Positions 10,012 through 19,819 of a DNA stretch of 33,816 nucleotides are shown in pieces. The translations under genes and the position numbers were made by a program. The notes below the pieces were generated by a model. The model searched no databases and was not told the DNA's origin. It saw nothing but the letters and a program-made list of their open reading frames with translations. The stretch lies in NCBI GenBank assembly GCA_001595945.1, contig LSSI01000082.1:1-33816 (forward strand), read 5' to 3'. Position 1 is the stretch's first letter; each line of letters opens with the position of its first letter. This DNA is from Thermoplasmatales archaeon SM1-50 (GTDB taxonomy: Archaea > Thermoplasmatota > E2 > DHVEG-1).

Positions 10012-10662
10012 ATGAAACAAAAATTCAAACTTGTGCTCTTTGATATGGACGGGACACTTCTTAATGACAGGACAATTTTTGTCTTTGCCAAAAGAAAAGG
10101 ATTTATTGAGCAATTGTCAAGAATTCTTGATTCAACGATAGAACCATATGAAAAAACCCTGAAAATTGCATCATTATTAAAAGGAATGCGATATCGAGAA
10201 TTACTTGATATTTTTAGGAATATTCCTCTACAAGAACATGTCAATAAAGTTATCCCGACACTACGAGAGAACCAAATAAAAATAGCACTTGCCACTGATG
10301 GGTATCAATGTTTTGCTAATGATTTAAAAAAGCGTCTAGGTTTGAATTATGCGTTTGCCAATAGACTTATGATAAATAACCAGCTAGTAACTGGTGAACT
10401 CCTTTTCCAAAATAAGGAATTACAACAAAGTAGTAATGCGAAGATATATTCGATCAACAAACGTTCCGTCTTAGAGTTCCTCTGCATGATATTAGATATC
10501 TCTCCTGACGAAGTAATTGCGGTTGGCGATGGATTTATCGATACAGACATGATAAAAGCAGCGGGATTAGGAATCGCCTATCGTGCACCACAAGCCGTCC
10601 AGACTTACGCTGATGTTGTCACAGATGATTTACGTATCATATTGAAATATATTGAAAGGTGA
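10012..10662 (+). CDS. HAD-superfamily phosphatase, candidate glucosyl-3-phosphoglycerate phosphatase by context
   Basis: HAD motifs LVLFDMDGTLLND, LATDGYQ, AVGDGFIDTDMIKAAGLGIAY. First gene of the run with a GpgS-like GT. Confidence 0.85.
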   Translation: MKQKFKLVLFDMDGTLLNDRTIFVFAKRKGFIEQLSRILDSTIEPYEKTLKIASLLKGMRYRELLDIFRNIPLQEHVNKVIPTLRENQIKIALATDGYQCFANDLKKRLGLNYAFANRLMINNQLVTGELLFQNKELQQSSNAKIYSINKRSVLEFLCMILDISPDEVIAVGDGFIDTDMIKAAGLGIAYRAPQAVQTYADVVTDDLRIILKYIER

Positions 10663-10666
10663 TATT

Positions 10667-11869
10667 GTGGACATAAAACAAGAAGAAATAACTACATTAC
10701 ATGATATGCACGTAGATAAGATTCAACTCATGAAACATGTAAGTGACGTCGCGACTGAGATTCCGGTCTCTGTTATTATGCCAATGTTATATAGAGAAAT
10801 ACAAAGCGAAGCGTTAGCAAAAATTTTGAATCAACTAAATAAATGTACATATTTGAAAGAAGTCATTGTACCTTTAGCTGCAAAAAGTGAAGAAGAATTC
10901 AATCACGTCAAGCGTTTTTTTTCTAAATTAACGATTCCAAAACTAATCATCTGGTGCAATGGTCCGAAAATCACAAATCTCTTAACGGAAATAAAAAACC
11001 AGGGATTAGATGTCATCAGTTACAGTGGAAAAGGACGTGATTTATGGATTGCTCTTGGTATCGCAAGTATAGAGTCATACGGGATAGCGGTTCACGATGC
11101 TGATATACAAAATTATGATGAAACAATTCCTACCAAACTTCTCTTTCCTCTTCTTGAACCTGAGTTAGATTTTAAATTCAACAAAGGGTATTATGCTCGT
11201 ACTAGTATCGATAAAACGATAATGTACGGGCGTGTGTTTCGCTTGTTTCTTCATCCACTTCTCCGTGCACTTGTTGATGTATTGAAAGATGAACCTGATT
11301 TTGTTCGATTTCTCCGTTCGTTCCGATATCCAATTTCTGGGGAATTCGCATTAACATGTGATCTTGCACGAGATCTGGATGTTCCCTATGGATGGGGTGT
11401 TGAAATTGGTATTATGGCTGAAATCTATCGGAATGTCACGATGAAAAGAGTATGTCAAACCGATCTTGGGTTTTATGATCATAAACATCAGGAGATCGGA
11501 AATACTGGTTCAGGTCTTGTAAAAATGACCGGCGATATTTTTAAAAGCTTACTGCGAATTTTAATCGAGGAAGATCATATCCGAATCGACCAATCATTTT
11601 TATTATCTCTCCGGGTTCTTTATCATAAAAATGCGAAAAATTGTATAAAAAAATATCACGCAGATGCCCGTTTCAATGGAATAAGATATGATAGACATTT
11701 GGAAGAATCCATGATGGAACAATTCAGTAATGAGATTATGACCGCAGGACAAAATTACACGCTCGAACCAGTATATACACGTTTGCCAGATTGGCTTCGG
11801 ACAATATCTGCTAAAAGAAAAATCAGAGAAGAGCTGCTAGAAATCGTTCTAGAAAATAATAAGGTGTGA
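10667..11869 (+). CDS. gpgS: GT-A glycosyltransferase resembling glucosyl-3-phosphoglycerate synthase (GT81)
   Basis: VSVIMPMLYRE, GKGRDLWIALG, HDADIQNYD (DxD), YGRVFRLFLHPLLRALV, RSFRYPISGEFALTCDLARDLDVPYGWGVEIGIMAEIY. GTG at 10667, preceded by a purine-rich aaaggtgat, is preferred over the TTG at 10652. Confidence 0.75.
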   Translation: MDIKQEEITTLHDMHVDKIQLMKHVSDVATEIPVSVIMPMLYREIQSEALAKILNQLNKCTYLKEVIVPLAAKSEEEFNHVKRFFSKLTIPKLIIWCNGPKITNLLTEIKNQGLDVISYSGKGRDLWIALGIASIESYGIAVHDADIQNYDETIPTKLLFPLLEPELDFKFNKGYYARTSIDKTIMYGRVFRLFLHPLLRALVDVLKDEPDFVRFLRSFRYPISGEFALTCDLARDLDVPYGWGVEIGIMAEIYRNVTMKRVCQTDLGFYDHKHQEIGNTGSGLVKMTGDIFKSLLRILIEEDHIRIDQSFLLSLRVLYHKNAKNCIKKYHADARFNGIRYDRHLEESMMEQFSNEIMTAGQNYTLEPVYTRLPDWLRTISAKRKIREELLEIVLENNKV

Positions 11870-11873
11870 GAGT

Positions 11874-13115
11874 ATGAACCAAGATTGGAATAAAGGAATA
11901 ACGTTATCTCAAGAACTCATCAAACATTGTGCCAAGGTTAAACCACTTGATATTATGGTTGGTGTCTTATGTAAAGATGTTGAAACTACGGTCTTAAACC
12001 TCCTTAATGTGATTAACGAGGGGTTATATCAGCACTTTCCAGATTATAAAAAAGCTATTGCAGTTTCAAAAGGACCCTCTCAGGATAGGACATCTGAAGT
12101 TATCGACCTCTTCGAACCTTATAGCGGTATCGAGAAAATCGTCACAGATGATCTCTATGAGGGGGGAAAAGGTGCGGGGGTTCGAACAATTATTGAAATC
12201 GCTCATGAAACTGATGTAAAATGTGTCGTATTAATCGATGGAGATCTTTTAAGTATCAAACCAGTATGGATTCAGACGATTACCAATGCGATTATCTATG
12301 GTAGGGCTGATTTAACCGTCCCCTATTACATTAGAGATAAATACGATGGAGTCATCACCAATAATCTTGTATATCCCTTTACGCGAGCGTTGTATGGATT
12401 TGATGTCAGGCAACCAATTGCAGGAGAATTTGGTTTATCAAAGAATTTGTATGAAATACTACGTACCCATCCGTTATTCCCACCAGACTTTGGTGTTGAT
12501 ATCTTTATTGTTACTGTTGCAGCAGCAAAAGAAATGAAGGTAAAAGAAGGACTCTATTCATTGAAAATACATGAATCGACAACCCATTATCTAGAACCGG
12601 AAAAACTTTTAATTCCAATGTTTAAAAAAGTAACAGGTAGTATGTTTGAACTGGCACACTATTACGAAGATTACTGGAAATATCGGCCTCTTACCAAGAC
12701 AAAGACGTATTATAGAAATTGTTATAGTAAACGACCAATTCCTGTTAAGGTTGATATTGAAAAGTTAAAGCATATGCTTACTAATGAATATACTACAAAA
12801 AAAGATTCGATAAAGAATTTTATTCCGCAAAATATCTTTAAAACTCTGGATGTTATTGTTACTAAACAAAAAATCCTTGGTGCTGAGCTTTGGGCTGAAA
12901 TTGTATATAATTTCACTGCAGCCTATAGGCAAGCAACAACTACATCTGAAAAACAAGATCTTCTCGACCTATTCAAAACACTCTGGATCGGTCGTTTTGT
13001 GAGCTATACAATTGAAACAAAAGACATGGATATCAATGAAACTGAGATTTTTCTGCAGAAACAAGCTGAAGTCTTTGAGGAGAAACTCCCCTATCTTCGC
13101 TCTATCTATCCTTGA
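11874..13115 (+). CDS. Second GT-A glycosyltransferase of the mannosylglycerate-synthase-like type
   Basis: DIMVGVLCKDVETTVLNLLNVI, VVLIDGDLLSIKPVWI (DxD), VTNNLVYPFTRALYGFDVRQPIAGEFGLS, FGVDIFIVTVAA, KIHESTTHY. Starts 4 nt after the upstream stop. Confidence 0.75.
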   Translation: MNQDWNKGITLSQELIKHCAKVKPLDIMVGVLCKDVETTVLNLLNVINEGLYQHFPDYKKAIAVSKGPSQDRTSEVIDLFEPYSGIEKIVTDDLYEGGKGAGVRTIIEIAHETDVKCVVLIDGDLLSIKPVWIQTITNAIIYGRADLTVPYYIRDKYDGVITNNLVYPFTRALYGFDVRQPIAGEFGLSKNLYEILRTHPLFPPDFGVDIFIVTVAAAKEMKVKEGLYSLKIHESTTHYLEPEKLLIPMFKKVTGSMFELAHYYEDYWKYRPLTKTKTYYRNCYSKRPIPVKVDIEKLKHMLTNEYTTKKDSIKNFIPQNIFKTLDVIVTKQKILGAELWAEIVYNFTAAYRQATTTSEKQDLLDLFKTLWIGRFVSYTIETKDMDINETEIFLQKQAEVFEEKLPYLRSIYP

Positions 13116-14017
13116 GTATTATCTCTAGATTCTTTAGAAGTTAGTTTATCTTTAAAAATTACTTCCGTATGTGGATAAGCAAATTCCACGTCTTTTGCTT
13201 TTTTGATTTGATAGAAAATTTCTCTTCTAATATTGGTCGCTATTCTGTTTCTTTGCATTGTAAGTGTGTAATACCGTATTGTAACTTCAATTCCTGATTC
13301 TCTAAATTGTAATCGAATATGGGAGGTTTTTGGAACTCCTTGTGGAAAATCATTGTAAAATGGCTCCAATATTTTATGAACAGCGGAAGTGATAATTTCC
13401 TCAGCTTTTTCTAAATTACTCTCATATGTGATCGCTGTGATTATCTCTACCAAAATATAATCTGATTCACGAGTATAATTAATTATTTCTTTTTCAAAAA
13501 TAATTGATGTAGGAATCATAACAATTCTCCCTGATCTCTCTTCTCCTTCAATAGTCCCTCCAACTTCATTAAGGAAGATATGGGAGAGCGTTATATCAGT
13601 TACATCTCCTTTTATAGTTGAAATAATTATACGATCACCAATATCAAAAGGCCTTCGGATAATTAGAATAAGCCATGCGACGACACCACTAATAGGTTTT
13701 TGAAGAGCCCATCCAAGAGCAACTGATAGGAGTCCTGCAATAAATCCTAATTGCGTTAGATTCCCATAAAACAAGGATATAAGAATAACAACGAGAAAGA
13801 AAATAAAAATAAATTTGATTAACCCAAGAAAAACCTTTATATTAGAAATCTGTTTTTTTGTCTTTACTCGTTTTAGCAAATAATGTTGTATGATTTTTAA
13901 AATTATTAGAAAAATAATCGAACAAAGAAGCATGATGATAATTATCTGCAGAATATCGTATCTTGAATGCAAATACGTAACGAGCTCATCAAATATTGAT
14001 GCGATGGTTATCAACAA
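13106..14017 (-). CDS. MscS-family mechanosensitive channel
   Basis: TM segments, then GFIAGLLSVALGWALQKPISGVVAWLILIIRRPFDIGDRIIISTIKGDVTDI, typical of the MscS pore helix and beta domain. 3' end overlaps the upstream GT by 10 bp. Confidence 0.87.
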   Translation of the reverse strand: MLITIASIFDELVTYLHSRYDILQIIIIMLLCSIIFLIILKIIQHYLLKRVKTKKQISNIKVFLGLIKFIFIFFLVVILISLFYGNLTQLGFIAGLLSVALGWALQKPISGVVAWLILIIRRPFDIGDRIIISTIKGDVTDITLSHIFLNEVGGTIEGEERSGRIVMIPTSIIFEKEIINYTRESDYILVEIITAITYESNLEKAEEIITSAVHKILEPFYNDFPQGVPKTSHIRLQFRESGIEVTIRYYTLTMQRNRIATNIRREIFYQIKKAKDVEFAYPHTEVIFKDKLTSKESRDNTQG

Positions 14018-14297
14018 CCTTTATAATCTTTTTTTTCCTCTTGGAGATTTTAAAGAATGAATAGAAATTCATATTTATTCTTTTTCTTATAAATGTAACG
14101 AAGGATTTGGTAGAATAAATTAAAATTAGTATGATAAATGTGATTAAGAGTTTTAAATGGTTACTAACAAGAAAGACACCAGATTTTTTTTGTCTTCTTA
14201 AATTCTTTTTTCATCTGAGGGATTAATTATTTAAACTAAAAGTCGATTTTCCAGCAATAATTACATTTGATAAATTGTACCCGAAGATTCGAATGAA

Positions 14298-15305
14298 ATG
14301 CTATGGATAATTCTCTGTATTATCGTAATTCTTTGCCTTATTTGCATCTCTGCATTTTTTTCTAGTGCTGAGATGGCGTTTGTCTCCATTAATCGTGCAA
14401 TTGTAAGAGATATGGTGCGAGAAGGAAATAAACGTGCAATGATCTTAGACAGACTCTTACAGATGCCTGACAATGTTATTAGTGCTATTGTAATCGGAAA
14501 TAATCTTGTAAATATTTTCGCATCAATTCTTGCTGGAGCAGTAACGACATTAATTTTTGGTAATATCGGTATTGGCATTGCTACCATAGTGATGATGTTT
14601 GTCGTTATTATTTTTAGTGAAATTACCCCAAAGAGCTTTGGTTTACATAACATGAGGTTTGCATTGCGGATTGCACGATTACTTGCATTTGTTACTTGGT
14701 TCTTTCATCCTATGGTCATTCTTATTGCAAGCATTTCTGATGGATTAATTCGGATGACCGGTGAGAAAAAACACGGGAAATCACTCGTGACTGAGAAAGA
14801 GATAATGGCGATGATGCGACTTGGTGAAGCAGAGGGTACGATTGAACGTGATGAACGAGAAATGGTAAAAGAAGTATTTGAGTTTGATGAGACGCGGGCT
14901 TATGAAATTTATACAATAAAAGATAAAGTTGTATTTATTCATGAAAACGCGACATTGGATAGTCTGATACAAACATCAATCTCAACAGGTTTTTCCCGGT
15001 TTCCAGTATATCGAACTAATTTTGATGACATAATTGGAATGGTACACGTAAAGGACACGTTAAAAATAGATGATAAATTGTTACAAGTGAAATCGATTAT
15101 GCGACCAATACTTAAGATTGATTCAAATATGAAGGCGGATGATCTTTTACGGCTTATGAAATCAAAAAAAACTCATTTGGCATTGTTACAAACAGAATAT
15201 GGAAAAACTAAAGGTCTGATTTCCATGGAAGATGTCATTGAGGAAATTTTTGGTGAAATAGTAGATGAGCATGATTTCGAACATTATTCATATGATAAAA
15301 TGTGA
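14298..15305 (+). CDS. DUF21 (CNNM)-CBS domain transporter, CorC/HlyC-like
   Basis: AFFSSAEMAFVSINRA, GNNLVNIFASILAG, FSEITPKSFG, ...TIERDEREMVKEVFEFDET and CBS pair (TGFSRFPVYR...GMVHVKD, LISMEDVIEEIFGEIVDEHD). No C-terminal CorC_HlyC domain. Confidence 0.88.
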   Translation: MLWIILCIIVILCLICISAFFSSAEMAFVSINRAIVRDMVREGNKRAMILDRLLQMPDNVISAIVIGNNLVNIFASILAGAVTTLIFGNIGIGIATIVMMFVVIIFSEITPKSFGLHNMRFALRIARLLAFVTWFFHPMVILIASISDGLIRMTGEKKHGKSLVTEKEIMAMMRLGEAEGTIERDEREMVKEVFEFDETRAYEIYTIKDKVVFIHENATLDSLIQTSISTGFSRFPVYRTNFDDIIGMVHVKDTLKIDDKLLQVKSIMRPILKIDSNMKADDLLRLMKSKKTHLALLQTEYGKTKGLISMEDVIEEIFGEIVDEHDFEHYSYDKM

Positions 15306-15397
15306 TAACAGATTAGATAATTATTTACGAACAAAATTACAATAAAACGGAATCTTCTTTTGAAGATAATAATTCATCAAATAAGAATTATATAGCA

Positions 15398-16363
15398 TTA
15401 TGTATGAAATGGAGACCAGTTGATAACAAATTCTTTGTATACATGGGAAAGATCGTAATAGGCATATTTTTCTAAAAATTGTTCTTTAAATTTCTCTAAT
15501 AGATCTCGGAGTATTTCATCGTTTTCTACATAAATCTCTACTGAAAGGTCATATTTCCCCAGCATTTCATGTATAAAAAGACAGGAGTTCGTTCTATCAA
15601 AGAAATTTATCATTTGAGGGATAACTATAGGATCATTTAATGCTATATCAATTTGGATACGCTCACGTCTAAGTTTAATAAGATTAAGATCTGTTGTATA
15701 TGTAACAATGATGCCTAGACGTTCCATCTTTTTTATATGATATTCAATTAATCTAGAATCTTTCTGCAATACCTGTGAAATGTCACTTAATTTTGTTCGT
15801 GCATCTGTAGATATCGCTTTCATGATTCCCAAATCAATTTTATCGAGAATATAATGTTTTGTGTCCATGTGATTACATGTTTTTTTGATATTTTTTCCCT
15901 TATATAAAAACTTTTGATTAAATTTATGTGTTTTCATCATCATTTGAATGTTTTTTTCTTCAACATGCATTCCAAAAAGATTAAAAAAACATTGGAGAAA
16001 ACCTTTCAATTCAGCTGAATTCTTTTGGATCGTTAAAAAAACCAAGTCAAACTTTCCTTCCATTATTCTAAGATTTGTACAAGTAGGATCGTTTGTTATA
16101 TAGTCAATTATTTCTGTCTCTGTGGATGCAGTGATTTTGTGAAATTTTAAAAAAACTCGGTAGTACGAATAACCAAAAAGAGAAGCGTTAAAGATGGTAT
16201 AAAGACGATTAATCCAACCATATTTTTTTAATCTTTTAATGCGGTAGTTCACAGTTTCTTTTGGAATTTTTAATTTTTTAGCTATTTTGGAAGCTGAGGT
16301 TCTTGAATCAATATCTAATTCAAATAAAATTTTTTTGTCATATGCGTCTAATTTTTCTTTCAT
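15398..16363 (-). CDS. Lrp/AsnC-type regulator with two tandem HTH-effector modules
   Basis: First HTH LDAYDKKILFELDIDSRTSASKIAKKLKIPKETVNYRIKRLKKYG. Second LDKIDLGIMKAISTDARTKLSDISQVLQKDSRLIEYHIKKMERLGII. Each is followed by a RAM-like region. Confidence 0.82.
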   Translation of the reverse strand: MKEKLDAYDKKILFELDIDSRTSASKIAKKLKIPKETVNYRIKRLKKYGWINRLYTIFNASLFGYSYYRVFLKFHKITASTETEIIDYITNDPTCTNLRIMEGKFDLVFLTIQKNSAELKGFLQCFFNLFGMHVEEKNIQMMMKTHKFNQKFLYKGKNIKKTCNHMDTKHYILDKIDLGIMKAISTDARTKLSDISQVLQKDSRLIEYHIKKMERLGIIVTYTTDLNLIKLRRERIQIDIALNDPIVIPQMINFFDRTNSCLFIHEMLGKYDLSVEIYVENDEILRDLLEKFKEQFLEKYAYYDLSHVYKEFVINWSPFHT

Positions 16364-16558
16364 ATATGCTTAAAATCCAATGAGTAATTAAGGTTTTTTG
16401 TTTTTTCTATGGATTCTTTGAATATGAAAATCAACAGATAAAAATAGTAAATTTTTTATATTTACTAGAAAATCTAGATAGGTAAAAATCTATGCAGAGA
16501 AATTTTATATATTTATGAATTAATAAATAAACATACTATGATATGAATTTTTGATACT

Positions 16559-17307
16559 ATGTCTATCATTGAGATAAGAAAATTTAAAGATATGGAATTG
16601 AAAGGTGCAACAATCATTGAAGGATTACCTAGTATTGGTCTTGTAAGCACCATTGTAGCAACCTATTTAATTAATTTTTTAAAACTCGACCAACTTTGTG
16701 CAGTCGATTCAGAGGTGTCCCCCACTACATCAATGATTTATGCAACAAAACCAAAATTCCCTGCAAGGATTTACGCAAGTAGTGAAAAGAAAATTGGGAT
16801 TTTTCTTGCTGAATTCACTCCAACCCCATCACTTCATCGCCCCTTAGTAAAAAATTTTTAGAATGGTGTAAGCAACAACAATGCCAAAGAATCATATCTC
16901 CTGAAGGATTTCCCTTGGAGAAATTGTGTCTGTACGAGAAAAACAATTCGAAAAAAACGCGTGTTTACGGTATTGCTAGCACAGAAAGAGCACGAAAGGA
17001 ACAAAAGGATGCGCACATTAAACAGCTCACCTTGGGCATGATTTATGGCGTAGGTGGAGTTCTCTTAAACGAAGACAGATGGGATAATTTTGATGTGATA
17101 ACACTTCTTACTGAGGCTTGTCCGGATATACCGGATTCTCTTGAAGCGGCTAGAATACTTGAATCGATAGACATCCTTATATCTCACATAAAGATAGAAA
17201 CAAAACCGTTATACCAGCAATCAAAAAAGGTAGAAGACCAAGTTAAAATGTTTCGTAAACAAGCGGACATGTCACAAACAGATGCATATAAAGCAATGTA
17301 CCGCTAA
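16559..17307 (+). pseudogene. PAC2-family (proteasome assembly chaperone-like) protein split by a -1 frame change
   Basis: Frame 1 gives MSIIEIRKFKDMELKGATIIEGLPSIGLVSTIVATYL...LAEFTPTPSLHRPLVKNF*. The -1 frame continues without a gap as KKFLEWCKQQQCQRIISPEGFPLEKLCLYEK...YGVGGVLLNEDRW...CPDIPDSLEAARILESI. Together they make one complete PAC2-like protein. Confidence 0.72.
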
Positions 17308-17492
17308 GACAAGGTTTTGGTATTGATGGTAATCTATCCTAGGATTCCCCAGTTTACCCCCTTTCTGATTTTTCAACAATACAAAAATCTTATTAACATC
17401 AGATAGCATTCTCTCTACCGATAGTAATTAATATGGCAACGTGGTGAGAGATTAAAATTGATCGTATTTCATCAACCAAATAGGAGGAGATT

Positions 17493-18059
17493 ATGACGTA
17501 TTTATCTGAATTAAGGAAAAAAGAAGTGATTAGTGCGGATGGCCATATTATCGGGACAGTGCAAAGCGCTATTATTACTGAAGAAAGGAGAATTATTGGT
17601 TTAACTATTAAAATCAAAAAAAAGATGATTAAAACTTTTGAGAAGAAAAAACCTTTATTTTCATCGCTTTTTCTCGATGTGAAAATTGAGGATATTAAAG
17701 CAGTACAGGACAAAGTCATCCTTCTTTATCCGCTCAAGGAGTTGGGTCTATATTTACTGCCACATAATAAGAAAATTTCTGCTGAACGTCTTTTAGGTCT
17801 AGAAGTACTTGGGAGGGAGGGTAAAGTAGTCGGCACAGTTGAGGATATGGAAATTGATACCTTGATCTGGACAGTTCCCTCATTGTTAATTAAAATTAAA
17901 AAAGATACGTTAGAGACAGTTAAAAAGGACAAGTGTGTTTTATGCGGTTCCCAGCTTCATATATCAATGCATCATGTGGTAGATATTGGGGATTATGTAA
18001 TGCTTGAAATGACGGTCGAAAATATCGGTCAAATCTTAAAAAATATTTCTATGAGATAA
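17493..18059 (+). CDS. PRC-barrel domain protein (tandem barrels)
   Basis: LRKKEVISADGHIIGTVQSAIITEERRIIGLTI and LLGLEVLGREGKVVGTVEDMEIDTLIWTVPSLLIKI; a strong SD-like aggaggag lies upstream. Confidence 0.75.
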   Translation: MTYLSELRKKEVISADGHIIGTVQSAIITEERRIIGLTIKIKKKMIKTFEKKKPLFSSLFLDVKIEDIKAVQDKVILLYPLKELGLYLLPHNKKISAERLLGLEVLGREGKVVGTVEDMEIDTLIWTVPSLLIKIKKDTLETVKKDKCVLCGSQLHISMHHVVDIGDYVMLEMTVENIGQILKNISMR

Positions 18060-18221
18060 ACATAGATTTCTTTTTGGTAAGTCTACATTTCTATTCTAAA
18101 GATGTTATTAACATCAGGAAATATAAAACACTATTTTTTCAATTGGGGGACCTCAAAAATCATTTCTTTGAAAACCTTAAAATGAACCAAAAATTAAAAA
18201 ATCAATAGTATCTACTGTTTT

Positions 18222-19340
18222 TTGATTCCAATGAATATAACAATAAATTTAGGGGAGTTCTTTACTCAATTCTTACAGGAAAAAAACATCACATCTGATC
18301 CAATGATTGGCCAAGTTATTGCTGCTTGTATCCTCTTTATTTTAGCGGTGATTATTGGATGGATTGTCTTTCATTTATTCGAACATTATTTCTCTAAATG
18401 GGCAAAGAAAACGAAAACAACGATTGATGATGAAATTATTAAAAATATAAAACGACCTATCTATTTCTTAGTCATTCTTATTGGTTCATGGACTGCGGTA
18501 GATCAGCTAGTATTTCTAGATGTTTATTTGGTCTATACAAATTTTATTTTTTTAAGTTTAGAGATACTGCTTGTTGCCTATATTATAACCCGTGTTATTA
18601 ATGTGCTTCTTGCATGGTATGTAGAGAGAAAAATAAAAAAGAAAGAAAAACCAGTAAGTGTGAACATTCTTGTTGTCTTTAGAAAATTACTTCATGCGGT
18701 AGTATATATTTTTGCGTTTCTCACTATTCTTTATGTCAGTAGAATCGATTTATCAGGAGCACTGGTTGGTTTAGGAGTTGGTGGTATTGCAATTGCGTTT
18801 GCTCTCCAAAGCGTACTATCTGACGCGTTTAGTGCTTTTTCAATTTTTTTTGATCGGCCTTTTGAAATCGGTGATTTCATCGTTATCGGTGATGATGCAG
18901 GGACCGTTACGCATATTAGTATGAAATCAACAAGAATAAAACTACTACGAGGAGAAGAACTTGTTATTTCTAATAGAGCTATTCTTGATAAAAACATTCA
19001 TAATTATAAAAAATTAAAGAAAAGACGGATTGTTTTTACTATTGGAGTTACATATGGGACACCTATAGAGAAACTAAGGAAGATTGAGAGTATGATCCGA
19101 GAAATCATAGGAAATTGTAAATTATGTGAGGTAGATCGGATTCATTTTAGGGAGTTTGGGGCATTTAGTCTTAATTTTGAAGTCGTCTATTTCATCGATT
19201 CATCTGATTATAATAAATATATGGATATTCAACAGCAGATTAATTTTGGAATTGCGGAAGCTTTTGAGAAAGAAGGTATTGAAATCGCGTTTCCAACTCA
19301 AACTATCTTCCTTGAAAACAGTAATGTAAAAATCACATAA
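18222..19340 (+). CDS. MscS-family mechanosensitive channel (start possibly 18231)
   Basis: LSGALVGLGVGGIAIAFALQSVLSDAFSAFSIFFDRPFEIGDFIVIGDDAGTVTHISMKSTRIKLLRGEELVISNRAI: classical MscS pore plus beta domain. Confidence 0.92.
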   Translation: MIPMNITINLGEFFTQFLQEKNITSDPMIGQVIAACILFILAVIIGWIVFHLFEHYFSKWAKKTKTTIDDEIIKNIKRPIYFLVILIGSWTAVDQLVFLDVYLVYTNFIFLSLEILLVAYIITRVINVLLAWYVERKIKKKEKPVSVNILVVFRKLLHAVVYIFAFLTILYVSRIDLSGALVGLGVGGIAIAFALQSVLSDAFSAFSIFFDRPFEIGDFIVIGDDAGTVTHISMKSTRIKLLRGEELVISNRAILDKNIHNYKKLKKRRIVFTIGVTYGTPIEKLRKIESMIREIIGNCKLCEVDRIHFREFGAFSLNFEVVYFIDSSDYNKYMDIQQQINFGIAEAFEKEGIEIAFPTQTIFLENSNVKIT

Positions 19341-19819
19341 GATGATGATATCCATTGTGACTTTGAATGTAATAGGGATATGAACTTGATTTCTTCCAAG
19401 CAATAATGAGATCAGTGATTGAAATCAAAAATATGGCGATTTTCCCCTGTTATCGGACAGAATTTTAATAGCACCTATATCATACTATATCTCTTTATCG
19501 ATTATCAAACTCATAGTAAGACATTTTTTTTCAATACTACGTTTCTTGTTATTGTTGATAGCTATAGCAGCAATCGTTACTGTTGCATCAATGCTTGGTT
19601 CGATTCATAAAAAACTCTAATGGTCTTCTTTTTTTGCCTAAATGTCTATTTAAGATATATAAATATGATATTGTTTTATCATATGCAATAGAAATGTCAA
19701 ATTTGCAATAAAGATTTCTTTAAAAGTATATAATCAAAATAAACAATAAAACATTAAATATTTTTTCGTCAATGGCGCTGCTTTTCCAGCCTTTCAATTT
19801 AAAATGTGCATAACAAGAT

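Noticed and set aside
10652-10666. Annotated TTG start of the GpgS-like ORF overlapping the HAD stop
   Set aside because: The GTG at 10667 has a better-positioned purine-rich SD-like sequence, so the overlap is probably not real.
14261-14653. 130-aa minus-strand ORF
   Set aside because: Antisense to the DUF21-CBS gene; the hydrophobic Ile/Thr-rich translation reflects the opposite strand of the TM codons.
17390-18117. Shared 13-mer TTATTAACATCAG about 100-117 nt upstream of both the PRC-barrel and second MscS genes
   Set aside because: The positional coincidence is appealing, but 13-nt matches are expected by chance in 34 kb of AT-rich DNA and no extended similarity surrounds it.
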